The translations under genes and the position numbers were made by a program. Under the pieces are notes generated by a model that had not been told where the DNA came from, did no database searches, and saw only the letters and a program-made list of their open reading frames with translations. Shown here piece by piece: positions 38,380 to 52,143 of a DNA stretch of 64,000 nucleotides. This stretch comes from Elephas maximus indicus (Eukaryota > Chordata > Mammalia > Proboscidea > Elephantidae): NCBI RefSeq assembly GCF_024166365.1, contig NC_064822.1, positions 107,752,823 to 107,816,822 on the forward strand. The letters are read 5' to 3'. Numbering within the stretch: position 1 is the first letter of the stretch; each line of letters starts with the position of its first letter.

Positions 38380-41050
38380 AGCACTAGCTATGAGATATGA
38401 AAATGTTTTCTCCCAGTCTATGGCTTGTCTTTTCATTTTTTGAATAGTGTCCTTTGCAGAGCAAAAGTTTTAAAATTGAATGAAGTCCATTTGTAATTTT
38501 TTTTTTAAAATTGTGCTTTGCTGTTGTATCTAAGAAATCTTTGTCTAACCCAAGATCACCAAGATTTTCTCCTATGTTTTACTTTAGAAGTTTTATAATT
38601 TTAGGTTTCACATTTGTCTATATTTTGAGCAATATGTAAAATATTAAAAAAAATGTTATTCTTTTATATATTGCTGTTGGGTTTACTAATACATCGTTTA
38701 GAATTTTTATGTGTATGTTCATGAGGGATATTGGTGTGTAGTTTTCTTTTCTTATAATGTCTTGACCTAGTTTTGGTATCAGGTAATGCTGTTCTCATAA
38801 AAAGAATTTTCTCTCCTCACATTTTCTGGAAAAGTCTATGTTGAATTCTTTTTAAAACGTTTGGTGGAATTCACCAGGGAAAGCATTTGAGCCTGGAGTT
38901 TTCTTTGTTGGAAGGCTTTAAACTGTACACACAATTTTTTAATATAGAACTGTTCAGGCGGGACTAGTTATACAATTTGTGGGGTCCAGTGAAAAATAAA
39001 AATGTAGGGCCCCTTGTTAAAAATTAACAAGAATTTCAAGATAGTGACAGCAGAGTGTTAGATCATGTGTCTTAGTCATCCAGTGCTGCTATAACAGAAA
39101 TACTGCAAGTGGCTGGCTTTCACTAAGGGAAATTTATTGTCTCACAATCTAAGAGGCTAGAAGTCCAAATTCAGGGTGCCAGCTCCAGGGGAAGGCTTTT
39201 TCTCTCTGTTGGCTCTGGAGAAAGGTCCTTGTCATCAGTCTTCCCCAGTTGAGGAGCTAGCTTCTCACTAGAGGGACCCCAGATCCAAAGGACGTGCTTG
39301 TCTTCTGACTCTTGTTTCTTGGTGGTATGAGATTTCTATGCCTCTCTCCTCACTTCTCTCTTTCATATCTCAACAGAAATTGATTTAAGATACAATGTAA
39401 TCTTGTATCTTATTAACATAACTGCCACTAATCCCACTTCATTAACACCACAGAGGTAGGGTTTACAAGCATAGGAAAATCACATCAAGTGACAAAATGG
39501 TGGACAATCACACAATACTGGGGATCATAGATAGCCAAGTTGACACGCATTTTGGGGGAACACAACTCAATCCATGGCACCCTGCATGGTGCCTTTGTAT
39601 GTAGAGCTCTGTGGGAGTACACAGGTTGTACACCCATGAAGCCGGCCCTTGTTTCAGTTTGTCTGTTTCTTCTCGAATGAGTTTTGACAATTTGTGACTT
39701 TCAAGAAATTGGTTCATTTCATCTGAGTTGTAAAATTTTTGAGTATAAAGCTGTTTGTAATATTCCTTTTGGTATCAATAGGGTCTGTAGAGATGTTCCC
39801 TTGTTCATCCCTAATATTGCTAATTTTTGTCTTTTTTTCTCAGTCATTTTGGCTAGAGATTTATCAATTTTATTGATCTTCTGAAAGAACCAGGTATTAG
39901 TTTTATTAATTTTATCTATTTTTTTCTGCTTTTCAACATCATTATTTTATACTCTTTATTTCTTTTCTTCTGCTTACTTTGTGTTTAGTTTACTATTCTC
40001 TTTCTAATTTCTTAACGGGAAAGCTTAGCTCGTTTATTTATGACTTTTATTCTATTCCAGTTTAAGAATTTAATGCTATAAACTTTCTAGGAACTGCTTA
40101 ACTGTATCCCATGAATTTGATATATTGTATTTTTAGTTTCATTCAAGTAAAAATACTTCCTAATTTCCCTTGTGACGTTCTCTTTGATCCACTTGTTATT
40201 TAGACACGTGTTGCTTGATTTTCAAATATTTGGAGGATTTTACAGATACAGTTCTGATATTGATATGTAATTTAATTCTATTACGGTCAGAGAACATGTG
40301 TTATGTTGGCTTGAGTCTTTAAACTTGCTAAGATTTGTTTTATAGCCCAGATATCATCTATCTTGGTGAATATTCCCTGCTTGCAATTTAAAAAAAAAAT
40401 GTGTATTTTTCTGTTTTGCAGTGCAGTGTTTTAAAAATGTCAGTTAAGTCAGGTCAGCTGATAGTGTTATTCAAGCCTACATCCTTACTGACTTTCTGTC
40501 TACTTGTTCTATTGATTACTAAAAGAGGAGTGCTTAAATTTTCAAGTACAGTTGTGGATTTGCCTATTTCTCATTTCAGTTCTATCAGACTGTGCTTCAT
40601 GAATTTTAAAGCTCTGTTGTTAGATGCATAGGTACATATGCATTTAGAAATTGTTGTTTTCGTGGTGAATTGACCCTCTTAGTTTTATATAATGTCTCTC
40701 TTTATTGCTGGTAATATTCCTTGTTCTAAAATCTACTTGGCCTAATATTAATATTGTTGCTCCAGCTTTCTTTTGATTATTGTTTTCATGGTATATCTGT
40801 TTCCATCCTTTTAGTTTGGACCTAAGTCTTTATATTTAAAGTGAGTATCTTGGGAATAGCAATATCTTGTGGACAGCATACATGTGAATCTTTTTTTTTA
40901 GAAAACCCAATCTGACCATCTCTGTCATTTAATTGATATGTTTAGAAAATTTACATTTAATGTAATCATTAATATGGTGTTATTTAAGTCTACCATTTTA
41001 TTATTTGTTTTCTTTTTGATCCCTCTGTTTTATGTTTCTCTGTAATGTCT
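38380..41050 (-). mobile_element. Old L1, antisense, split by an LTR
   Basis: T-rich antisense L1 sequence: TCTATGGCTTGTCTTTTCA, GTTGCTCCAGCTTTCTTTTG and CATTTACATTTAATGTAATC-like landmarks in ORF2 antisense order. About 2.1 kb of L1 sequence is present, interrupted at 39065-39590. The reading frame is destroyed. Confidence 0.8.
39065..39590 (-). mobile_element. Solo LTR, MaLR-like, inserted in the old L1
   Basis: TCTTAGTCATCCAGTGCTGC and AATTTATTGTCTCACAATC at one end, and GGGGGAACACAACTCAATCC at the other, follow the antisense order of MaLR-type LTRs. No internal viral genes are present. The family name is tentative. Confidence 0.6.
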
Positions 41051-41054
41051 CTCC

Positions 41055-41459
41055 AAAGTCTATTGCAATATCTACTGACAAAGCTTAACAATGCACTGGC
41101 TGGCAAAGGAAAAATACTTAAGGGGAACATATCCATTTTCACAGTACAGGCAATGAAGGGTGAATTTTAAGCTGAGACAATAATTGATAAGTGGTGTAGC
41201 GTCGGTGTAGGTCTAGCTGAGAAGAGGCACCAAGACCAAGTGGGGGCAGTTTTGGTGTTGCTGCTGTCTGAAGGTTGTGTGTGACTTTTCACATGGGAGA
41301 TGAGGTGGGAGGCCAGGAGCCCCTGGAAGCAGGAGATCAGGTAGGTTGATGAGTCCAGGGTCAGGCATGCCTTAGGCTGTGAACAGAGCAACCTGAAGGT
41401 TCTTAGAGTGCTGGCCGAGGTATGTGCCCTAGTGGAGCTATGCCCAGGGTTCTGATCAT
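41055..41459. other. Unassigned intergenic DNA
   Basis: No repeat or gene recognised between the old L1 and the L2 copy. Confidence 0.35.
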
Positions 41460-41859
41460 GACTGTGCCTTGGCCGATTCCTATCCCCACTGTGTGCTTTC
41501 TTACATTCTATCCTATAGTCATACTCAACTATAGACAGGCCCCCAAACTTGTCATGTTCTCTCCAACCTCCTGCTTTTGCACGTGCTGTTGCCTCTGCTT
41601 GGGATACTTCCTTTTCTTAGTAAGGCTGACTTACCATCCTTCATATCACATCCTCCAGGAAGCTTTCAATGAAGCCCAAAGTCTGAGTTGGGTTTCTTCT
41701 CTGTCCGTTGTAGCATTGGTTCTACTTTTAATACAGTACTTAGCATGTTGAATCATAATTGCTTGTTTACCAGTCCATCTATCAGACTGGACTATAAGCT
41801 CTTTGAGGGCAAAAATCAAATCTTGTTCACTAGTATTCTCCCAGAATCATGCCTGTTGT
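41460..41859 (+). mobile_element. L2 LINE, interrupted by RTE
   Basis: TCTCCAACCTCCTGCTTTTG, CACGTGCTGTTGCCTCTGC and GGACTATAAGCTCTTTGAGG match L2; it resumes at 42412 (GTAGTAGGCACATATCAAAT). Confidence 0.8.
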
Positions 41860-42411
41860 GCTGCTGTTGTTGTTAGGTGCCAGCAGAAGGAAACACTGCC
41901 TGGTCCTGTGCCATCCTCACAATCGTTGCTATGCTTAAGCCTACTGTTGCAGCCACTATGTCAATCCATCTCATTGAGGGTTTCCTCTTTTTCTTTGACC
42001 CTCTACCAAGCATAATGTCCTTCTCCAGGGACTGATCCCTCCTGACAACATGTCCAAAGTATTTGAGGTGTAGCCTCGCCATTCTTGCTTCTAAGGAGCA
42101 TCCTGGTTGTACTTCTTCCAAGACAGATTTGTCCATTCTTTTTGCAGCCCATTGTATATTCAATGTTCTTCTCCAACACCATAATTCAAAGGCACCAATT
42201 CTTCTTCAGTCTTCTTTATTCATCATCCAGCTTTCACATGCATAGGAGACAATTGAAAACACCATGGTTTCGGTCAGGTGCACCTTAGTCTTCAAGGTGA
42301 CATCTTTGCTTTTCAACACTCTAAAAGAGGTCTTTTGCAGCAGATTTGCCCAAAGCAATGTGTCTTTTGATTTCTTGACTTGCTGCTTCCATGGGTGTTG
42401 ATTGTGTATCC
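41860..42411 (-). mobile_element. RTE LINE 3' fragment, antisense
   Basis: TGTTGTTGTTAGGTGCCAG to TTGCTGCTTCCATGGGTGTT, the reverse complement of an RTE 3' region, inserted in L2. Confidence 0.9.
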
Positions 42412-42460
42412 TGTTGTGTAGTAGGCACATATCAAATGTTTGCTGAAAGGATGAAAAAAA
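42412..42460 (+). mobile_element. L2 LINE, final part
   Basis: GTAGTAGGCACATATCAAAT followed by GTTTGCTGAAAGGATG, the L2 3' end. Confidence 0.65.
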
Positions 42461-42639
42461 AAGGTGAAATGTTGGAAGTGGGGTGCATGGAAAGGATGAC
42501 GGCAGGTGAAAATGTTTAAGCAGATCACACTTTGCATGCCCTCTTAAGGAGCTTAGGTTATTTCTAGAAGGCAATAGGGAGCCACTGAGGGCCATAAACA
42601 GGCGAGAGTCATGATCAGTTTTCTATGTGAGAAAGATCT

Positions 42640-42842
42640 GTCTAGCAGCATGGTGACCCCATGTCTTACAGAGTAGAACTGAGCTCCACAGGGTTTTCTT
42701 GGCTGTAATCTTTATGGCAGCAGATTGCCAGATCTTTCTCCCATGGCAGTGCTGGGTGGGTTTGAACTGTTAACCTTTCAGTTAGCAGCTGAGCTCAAAT
42801 CAGTTAGCAGTCGAGCATAAACTGTTAGTGCCACCCAGGGAC
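42640..42842 (-). mobile_element. AfroSINE, longer type, older
   Basis: GAGCTCCACAGGGTTTTCTT and GTTAGTGCCACCCAGGGACC, with an internal repeat of the TCAGTTAGCAG segment. Confidence 0.85.
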
Positions 42843-43239
42843 CTTCAGCATCATGGTAAATGAATTGGATGGGTTTAAAAGTGAGGGCAGAAAGACTGGG
42901 AGGTCCCTGCAATGATCCCAGAAGAATTGGATGGGATGGGATCTGCGTAATAGCTATATAGGTTTGCCTTGGGTGGTGGGAGGACACCTGTGGGTATGAG
43001 GCATACCTGGAGAGAAGCAGGCTGCTTGGCCCTTGCTTTCAGGGCCTTTGCTACATGCCTCTTCTCCCTTGCTGGACTGTGAGCCACCTCAGGGAAGGAT
43101 CTGAGTCCTCTTTCCTCAGTGTGTCTCCTGTGCCCAGGACACCAGACTCTGCCCCTGGCAGGCCCTCAGTAGGGTGGAGTCTAGGCAGGAATCTTCCCTA
43201 ATCCCAGTGTGATTCAGAAGGAGAGGCCAGAGTCTTTGT

Positions 43240-44056
43240 GAAGTTAGCTTGGCAAGTTTATTGAAAACCCAGGAACACAAAGAGTAGTATAGACAGGCAC
43301 CCACCCTCACTCCCAGCCCTCACTGGAGCTTGCAGGTACAAAACTTCCTTCAGTAGGTAGGACTGGGCCTTACACCACAATGGGGCAAGGGTACCTTGAG
43401 TGCTGCAAAGCCCACCTCTCCATGTACCCCACCCATGTGTAGACTCACAGGCCCGACTTAAACCAAGAACCCAAGAAGAGAAACAGCTAGTACATATGCC
43501 ACTGGGAGAGGAACTATTTCAGGGGACTTAGGGGTCCCTTGGGCCACCAAGGACTTTGGATCTTTTTAGATGGTGAACAGAAGGAAAGAACCTTCTCCTT
43601 CTAGGGAAAGGAAGAGGAAGAAAGCAAAGGGCGGTGGGCTAAAGACAAGACGCTTGTGTATGGACAGTCAACTCTCCACTCCCCAAATTAGTCCAAAGCC
43701 TGCATGATGATGACTGAGGATGACTATGCTCAAACACATTCTTTTCGGGTGTGAACTGTTCTTTCTCTCCCCTTCTGTCCGAGTTGTGTGATTCTCTTGT
43801 CAAATTTGCACTTCTTGAGGCTATTCAGCTGGATGGTCCAAAGGAAACAAATGGGGAGTTAGGAGCTGTGGATGGGGCATCTACATGGTGACAAATCCTG
43901 GCCAGGCAGAACAGCCGCTGGGGAGAGTCGAGTGGCGGCTTCCTGGCAGGAGGGTGGCTGGAGATGTCTCAGGCGCCGAGTCTACGCGTCGGGGAACAGA
44001 AGCAGGGGAGGTTGAGCTGGTTTCTCTCTCGGCAGTGGCTGTCTGGGGCTTGGCTC
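43240..44056 (-). other. KRT84 3'UTR with AATAAA signal
   Basis: The transcript strand has AATAAA near 43256-43261 (TTTATTG on +), about 800 nt past the stop, a distance very close to that of KRT85. The intervening sequence is free of recognisable repeats. Confidence 0.6.
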
Positions 44057-47000
44057 TCAGTACTTGGTCCGGCAAGAGGTGGTGGTGGAGACAAAGCGGA
44101 CGCTGCTGCGGCCGCCGCTGCAGCTGCTGAAGCCCCCTTCGATGGGCAGGGTGCAGGGGACACTGGGGGCGCAGGCCTCGCCCACGAGCACCGAGCCGGC
44201 CCTGGTGCCCGAGACCAGCAGGTCCCGGCTGGCCGCGGACACCCGAGCCCCGCCCAAACTTGAGCTGCAGGCGACCCCGCTGCGGGAGAGGGCGGAGCTG
44301 GGGACAAAGGGTTCGGGGCTGCACACCACGCCGCCGCGGGAGCTGCTGACCGCTGCGGGAGGAAGAAACGGTCAGAGAGATTGCCCATTCCAGGGCGCTC
44401 CCGACGGGCCCAGGGGCCCAGTTCTCCATGCTCCCTGCTGGGCTGCATCTGGGGGTCTGGCGGCCCGGGACCACCATCAGCGGAAGTGGCCTGGATAGAA
44501 GTGGTCCCTATTGTCTACACAGTCAGTACCCATTTTTTCCTTCTCTAGTCTGGGTGATTACACTAAGGTCAAACATCTAGATTAAAATGGGAGACTCCAG
44601 CGAATTCACCAGTTGTGTGCATATATCCATGGGTTGACTATCAATTAGATGTAGCCAAAATCCCATTGAATTGTGTTTGGGAGGGGTAGGGAGCTGAGCT
44701 GGATTATATAGGCAGGTGTAACATTGACCTCCATAAAACCACAAGGGTTTTCCCTTCCAATAGTATTATGCCCCTTCTGGTCCTCACATGTCCACCTAGA
44801 TGAGCACACAAGAAACCCTCCAACACTAGCCCCTATCCCTACTCTTCTGACCCAGCAGCAGCCCCTTTGCTCTGTAGCTCTTTGGTCTCCCCTGGGCATA
44901 CCCTCTGCCCTATCTGACTAAACCTGGTTTAGACCAGCCCTCATCTGCAGAGACACAGCTTCCTCTGCCCTCTCCTCTTAGCAGAATCCTTCCTGCCGTC
45001 TGTGATGTCGAGGTAAGCCTAACCTCCTGCAGAAAGCCACTTCCTGCTGCCTCCCCCTCTATGTGGGTGTTTTTTCCTGAGCACTAGGAGCTCTGACCCA
45101 CCCGCTTTAGCACTTGGTTCCACCACACACTAGGGAATGTTTATGATTTTGGAGTCAGAAACCTGGGTTTGGATTCTGGCTGTGCCACTGACTAGCTTTG
45201 GGCAAATCATGTGTTATCTCTGGGTATGCAGGGATGCCAAATGCCTACTCCTCCCTCCAGGGATCCTTTGAAGATTAGGTTGATGGTGGATAGGACTCAT
45301 CTCCTCAAGAAGACTACAACTGTAGAGAGCGGGGACTAGCTTTTGTACTTCTTTGTGCCCCCACTCCACAGTGGCCAGCACAGCCCTTAATGATTTGGGC
45401 ACAATCAGTGCTTTGATTGTCTGGCCTCAGCAGCAGGTGGGACTTCTGTTCAGCCTTGTTCCCTCCCCTGCCATCAGTGGTAAGAAAATTTCCTGGCACG
45501 AGCCTTTCCTTGGCCTTTGCACTTGAAGGACAAGGCCACTCAAAGCAAGAAAGACTGACTCCTTCCTGGAACCTTCTTCTACCTTGTAGCTGCTGCAAAC
45601 CTTTGTGAATGCATTGCTCTGGGCAAGGCAAGCTCTTGGCAGACCTTAGACTTTGGCTAAGGATGTGCTCCCAGGCCAGGGACCACATGGTCCCTCCTCC
45701 CCTGACTCTCAGGGCCAGCCCTGCCATCTTCTTGGCAGGCTCCTGACCCCACGGTGGGCCTGAGTTTAAAGGCAATTTGGGGAGAAATTTATCAAGAGGG
45801 AAAAGACTTAAGTTTCTTACATATGTTCACTGGTCCGACACCTTCACAGATCCTGGAGAGGAAGAAACAAGTCAGTTCACAAGCACTGTTGTTCTCTGAA
45901 AACCTACTTGCTATAAAAAGGGTTTTCTTGGCCAAGGGGTCAAGTGGACCAGCAGCCCTCACCCCTGGCTATGCATGCATCTGGGTTTTGAAAAACTACA
46001 TGGTCCTGGCCCCAAAACTATTGAATCAAAATATCTAAGGAAATGTATTATTGTTTTTTTGTAATAAATTCACCAACCAAGTAAAACACCTTGTGGGCCT
46101 GGTGCAACTTGTCTACAAACTTGCATTTGGGGGACACTGATCTGGAGCCTTCCTCCAATCCCTTGCCAAGGGGCAACTTCAGACTAATGTTTGCAGAAGA
46201 GGTATCATCACCTCTAGAGATTGCTCTTTTCAGCACTTCTTCACCTGGTTCTCCCCAGTCCCCTTAGTCAGTCTTTCTAGATGCCTAAGCCTGGCCTCAC
46301 CCTGTCACGCTGCACTGAGAGCACTCACCGGCTCTCCTCGCCCTCCAGCAGCTGTCTGTAGGTGGCGATCTCGATGTCCAGGCCCAGCTTGGTGTTCATC
46401 AGCTCCTGGTACTCACGCAGCTGCCGTGCCATGTCCTGCTTGGCCTGCTGCAGGGCAGCCTCCAGCTCAGCCAGCTTGCACTTGGCATCATTGAGGGCTG
46501 CCTCACCCTGCTGCTCTGCCTCGGCCACTGCGGCTTCCAGCTTGGCGCGCTGCAGGGAGGGCAGAATGCAGGTGGGCTTTGGCAGGGGCCAGGAGTGGGG
46601 GAATCCCCAAGTGGGATTAGAAACCCTATTCCCTGCTGGTAGGAACACAGCTTGGTGCCACTTTGGGGGCTGCCTCTCCATAGATTGGTGACTCTGTGGT
46701 TTGATGTCATCAGGGACAAGTACTGTTGCTTTCTTTCAGTTTCTACCTCCTCTGATTTGCCCTTCCTTATTTATTCTGCCTCAAGACCCATGGGGTCCAA
46801 AGAGAAAACCTATTTTTTCTGCCTCGCCTTGCCTGTCTGAGTCTGCTCCCGGCCTTTCCTTTCATATGGTAGACTCCCCCTTCCTTCCACATTTTTCTCC
46901 TCTAGAAAGCCTTCTTAGATGAATCCCTCCATGCCTTTGTTTTTGAGTCTTGATCCTTGGTCCTCTACATCATCAGACTTGGGGCTCCCCAAAGCTTGGG

Positions 47001-50000
47001 AACCTGCCCCTCTTTCCTCTGGGGTTTCCACTCGTCTTTTCCTACCTGAGCCTTGGCATGCTCAATCTCTGCCTTCAGCCTCTGAATCAGGCGGGTCAGC
47101 TCATTGATCTCATCCCGTGTGTTGCGTAGGTTGTCACAGTGCAGTCCGGCTGTTACTCGCATCTCTTCGTACTGGGGATGGTGGTGTGCCAAGAGTTTAA
47201 AGGTCAGGTCAAGACCACAGACACCACTGAGTTGGGGACCTCAGACCTCTACTGGGCCCACTCTGTTGTACATGAGTCTTCCCTCCAGTTGCTGCCTACA
47301 ACCTTACCCAAGCCTCTGCTACCCACCTTGGTCTGGTACCAGGCCTCAGCATCAGCCCGGCTACGCCTGGCAATCTCCTCATACTGGGCCTTAATATCAG
47401 CAATGATTCCATTGAGATCCAGGTCCCGGCTGTTGTCCATCTTCACGATGACTGATGTCTCTGAGATGTGTGACTGCAGCAACTGGATCTCCTGTGTTGG
47501 AGGACCAACAAGATGGATGGGCTCAGGGACCCTTTCAGTGGTCTAGGCTGGGCCCCAGGGTCCCCAGGATGTCAGGATGTCATGGTTCAGAGCAAAGGAG
47601 AGCAGTAGATAGTCCAAACAGAGGGCTGTGTAAAGACAGATCTGAGAACCATTTCAGTTTGAAACCTTGTTACACCTTTGGAAACATCCCTTTATTATCC
47701 TCACCTAATACTCACCTAACATTTCTTAGGGGACTATTAAAACCATGAGGCCCTAGGAACTTGGCGGAGGGGAGAGGGGGCCATGTTAAGGCTTAAGCTT
47801 TTTTTTTGGATTATCCACAGAGTGGCTGTGCCGGCCATGGATTGTTGAGAGCTGACAGTATTATAGGACTTCATGATCTAGGAATTCCTGTATTCCAAGT
47901 CCTTAATAAAACCAGGGGCTTTGGGACTGCTCTGCTAGGTGAGGGAGTTTTCTTTAGCCCTCCCGCTTAGTGCTAAAAATTTGGCTCTGGCTTAAAAACA
48001 GACCAAATAGACCACTTATGAAGCAAAAGGTAGCAAGTTGGATTGGCTAATTGGATCAAACTGGTAATGTTTCTTACATCTCCTGGAAAATAAGTGTCCC
48101 AGAGCTTTTAATTGATAAATGGGACATGAGGTTCCTAGATCCCAGCCTTTGGATTGACCAATAAGGATTTGGATCCTATAGATCTAAAGAGTTTATTCAA
48201 AGGCCTGAATAAGGCTGCTGAGAAGCTGGCTTACCTTACCTTCTCTTCTTGATACACCAACATGTAAAGCATATAGATTTGAGTGGGAGAAAAGATGTTG
48301 ATACCATATGTTTGAAAATATGCCATCCCAGACTAAGCCCTTCGGGAGTTCAGGCCAAGCACTGGTCTCCATGGATGGCTGAGAGAGGATGAGTCCTCAC
48401 CTCCATGTATAGGGCTTTCAGGAAATCAATTTCCTGAGTGAGGGTATCCACGTTGGCTTCTAGGTCAGATTTATTCAAGAAAGCTGTATCCACATCCTGC
48501 ATAAAGGAGAGAAGGATAAATTCTCATTACCTCTGTGTTTGTTTCACCTTCCCTCCTTGACAAATCCAGAGATGGGTGGGAAGATCAGGCCAATTCTCGC
48601 AGAGCTTTCAGGTTGGGTGATGAAGTCACAGGGTGGAAATGAAGCTTAGAGAATATTGTTTTTCCCCCCACTGGAATGTGAAAACTCCCCCAGTGACTGC
48701 TGGATTCTCACCCTAAATGCAATCTTAGTTCTGATGCTTATTTAGAGGCAGGGAGAAATCTGGATAATTCAAGACCCTTAAAAGGTCATTTCTTTAGACA
48801 TCTGTTTTTGTGAAGACCTAATCCTAAATAATCTGAGGCCAAATCCATCTTTTGAAGGGAAACTGTTTTGATCTTAGAGGTTCTATACTATCTTTACATG
48901 GTACCAGACCCCATAAGGCTACCTGGCAGTTTCCTAGGACATCTAGAAAACATTTGCCTATCCGGAAGGGAAGTTTGCCTGGGCCTGTTGCTCCCCCTTA
49001 CCTTCTTCAGAGCCACAAACTCATTCTCAGCACTGGCCCGGGAGCACACCTCCTCTTCATACCTGGGATGATAAGCATTGGGGTTGGGGCGGGGGGGAGG
49101 CGGTGAGTTCTCACTCTGAACTGAGACTCAATTATTTCTGACTTCCCAGTGGGCCTTTAAGACCTCTTTGGTCCAACCAGAAGCATGGCTTTCTGCTGCC
49201 ACCCACATGCTGTCATCCTCTCTCTCCCACCTTCAGGACTTTTTATAAGCCAGTAGCCCTCAGTTTATCCAAATCCCTTTTACTTCCTCAAATTGGGATT
49301 TGGGATCTGAAAGTCTGGATCACTGCTATGCTCCTCAGTTAGAAAATACTTATGGTCATTTCACTTGACCAATGAGGAAAGAGGACTCAACTTAAGGCTG
49401 AACCTGATCACTGTTTTCAAAATCAGAGGCCACCTACTTCTGGGATCAATTCACCTATTCCCACAGGTAGAACTATGGGCCAGAACAAAAATCATTGCCT
49501 TCAAGTCGATTCTGACTCGGCAATGGATACCCACCCCCAATTTCAAGTCTTCTTATTTCTCAAGAGCCTCCCCCTCCCACGTTACATGTCACTGTCCCAA
49601 TCCCCTGCCTGCCCCCAGGCGGGGTATTGTAACCCACATTCAACCCTGATCCTTCTAGCTGCTCTCATCTGAGTGTGGCTGCTGCTTTTGGGGCTAGCTC
49701 ACTACCATCCTCAGAATGTGCAGTCGAGATGACACTCACTTCTTCTTGAAGCCTTCAAGGACATCCTGCAAGTTGTTCCTCTCAGCCTCTAACCGAGCCT
49801 GGTCACTGGCCGCTGCGTCAAGCTGCCTCCGCAGGTTGTTGATATAACTCTCGAAGAGGGGCTCCAGGTTGCTCCTGGTGCATTTCTGCTCTTGGAGGAA
49901 GCTCCACTTGGTCTCTAGGAGCTTATTCTGCTGCTCCAGGAATCGCACCTAGATTCACAGGGGTAAAGAAATGGCAATTGAAGTGCTCGAAAGGGCCACC

Positions 50001-52054
50001 CACATGTTGACCAGTTATTCAGATGGCTAAGGATGAAGTCCAACCACGTGTTGACATTGTTCTCTCTTTTACTGACTGTCACTTCTCCTCTAACTTGATA
50101 GAAGCTGTAAGGGCAAGGCTGTGATCCCCTTCTCATGCTCAGTCAGGCTCAGCTACAAGTAGAGGCTTTTGAACCAAAACACTTGAGTGCCTTTCTTCCC
50201 CTTCTACCTTCTAAGAAAGGTATAAGCCAGCTTCCATCAGGAAGTTAGGAAGATTGATTCTGCTTAAGCCAATGTTTTGCCTATGTCTAAAAAAAATTAT
50301 GTCATTCATTCCAGCAAAGAATGAGAAGCAGGGTGAAATACATTTAGGGTGGGGTGGTGTCTTCATTGTATGGATGGGGCTTCATTGTATGGTACTAGAG
50401 ATGGGAATTACCAGGTTGTAAGTCATATCCACCATCCAAGATATTCCATTGTCTGAGACTTGTAGAGCTGTAGAAAAACTTAAACATCATTTGCTCCAAC
50501 CCCCACATTTTAGAGACGAGAAAACTGAAGCTCACAGATTAATTTCCATTCTCAGTCACAATCAAAGCATTCTAGCTTCTTGGAGACATGGTTTGTGAGA
50601 TGTCAGTTCTTTTGGCTTATCCACATCACTGCTCCCCTACATCAGCCTGAAGATCAGTGATTACTGGTGGTCATTCTCTACCATTTCTCCCAACCTAGGA
50701 AACTCAGCATGAATCTTGATACTCCATGTTGGTGGGGCTATGGGTTCTCTCCTTTATGGACTAGACTCCCAAGTGAATTTAATCCTGAAAAAAACTTTTT
50801 TTGAATGGTTTCAAATGATGTGGTTTGCCTAACTACATACTCCCAGTAAATAAGCTCATTACTCAAGTTTCACAGTTTGGAGGAGTTTAAACTCAAGCTG
50901 TGTCTACAATACTATAAATAGAGAATCAGAAGTAATCTGGGCTGTATAGACTCAGATAATAAGTATTTCACTATAAAACAATCAAGATTGTTGAAAAAAT
51001 TCTTTGTTTTTTAATACAAAATTACTCAACTCCATTCTCCACTTTCCTAGACCTGTGTAGATATTGTTCCCCAGCCTCAGAAACTGTGAAAACCTCAAAA
51101 AGAGCCTGAGGATCGCAAAGGATAAAACCTTTTAAACATACACCAGCCGACACCCGGCTGAAGTCCTAAAGTTTCCAGCCTTTTTTGGGAGATATTTTTA
51201 AGTTACCAGATGGTAGGTCTTAGTTTGCCTAATGCCCTCATATTTGGCTGGATGTTCCACTTTCCTCCAGAAGACACACTGTCTTAGTCTATCCCACCAT
51301 GCAGTTTTCCTCAGGCTTGTCCTTACTCTGCAGTAGCAGAGTGACCCAGAAATCACACCATGATGCCTTTTCTTGACACCTGAAGGATCTGGGGTACAGG
51401 TTGAAGCCCCAGACCTCGGCCAGTTCTTCATAAGAGAAAGAGGACCACAGTGCATTCCAGCTGTCATTATCCCAGATACAGATATTCAGCTATTATAGGT
51501 ACCTTGTCAATGAAGGAGGCAAATCTGTTGTTGAGGGTCTTGATTTGCTCCTTCTCATCCTTCTTCACTCTCTGTGCATTGGGGTCAATCTCCAGGTTGA
51601 GAGGGGTCAGCAGGCTCTGGTTAACAGTCACAGCTGTGATAGATGGGGCTGCTGGGACTCCAACTCCTCCAACTCGGTAACCAAAGCCAGGGGCGCAGAA
51701 GCCATAGCCAAGGCCACTGCCAGCTCCAAACCCAAGACCAACACCATTGCCGGCACCAAAACCCAGACCAACACCACTTCTATCACCAAAACCAAAGGCC
51801 ACCCTACTGCCAGCACTAAAGCCAACTCCACAGCGGATGGGATGAGGGCCTACAGCCGCTATCCGGGGTGAGTATGATCCAAAGGTGGTGACACTCCGGC
51901 TACCAAAGCTGCCCAGGCCCCGGAATCCAAGCCCACTCCTGCAGGAAAGAGAGCTGGCCCGGAAGCAGTTCAGGCTCTGGGGTGTCACTGCCGAGCAGGA
52001 GCTGAAATTGCCCACCCGGCGACCAGAGCTGACTCGGTAGGAACGGCAAGACAT
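44057..52054 (-). CDS. KRT84: Keratin 84, type II hair keratin (complete, nine coding exons)
   Basis: Coding exons from the 5' end: 51503-52054, 49740-49948, 49002-49062, 48401-48496, 47327-47491, 47046-47171, 46329-46549, 45821-45852, 44057-44352, totalling 1758 nt (585 aa; human about 600). It starts [20 protein letters not shown] and has a long Gly/Phe-rich head with VGLGFGAG-like repeats, then a rod (about 166-475) from the helix-initiation region FASFIDK to [13 protein letters not shown]. The 109-residue tail ends [13 protein letters not shown], which together with the long glycine head identifies KRT84 (Hb4). In humans this keratin is known mainly from dorsal tongue filiform papillae and nail more than hair shaft. 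All splice sites are canonical and the frame is open. In exon 8 the usual RLCEGVG is RICEGVG. Introns 1-8 hold little recognisable repeat beyond a MIR in intron 8 and a short SINE fragment in intron 2. Confidence 0.97.
45130..45280 (+). mobile_element. MIR SINE (KRT84 intron 8)
   Basis: GATTTTGGAGTCAGAAACC, GGGTTTGGATTCTGGC and ACTAGCTTTGGGCAAATCA. Confidence 0.75.
49949..51502 (-). other. KRT84 intron 1, mostly unassigned
   Basis: About 50410-50570 has an ancient repeat-like segment (CCAACCCCCACATTTTAGAG). Nothing else was recognised, which is repeat-poor for this region. Confidence 0.4.
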
Positions 52055-52143
52055 GGTGGTTTTTTGGGTCGAAGCAAAGGAACAAGTGTAGAGTGGGGCA
52101 AGCTGGAGCCAGGAGTCCCTCTGAGGCTAGTGGATCCCTCTTA

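Noticed and set aside
43881-44498. Several ORFs of 140-200 codons around KRT84 exon 9
   Set aside because: Other-frame shadows of the GC-rich tail exon; the KRT84 frame is confirmed by its splice sites and its ending.
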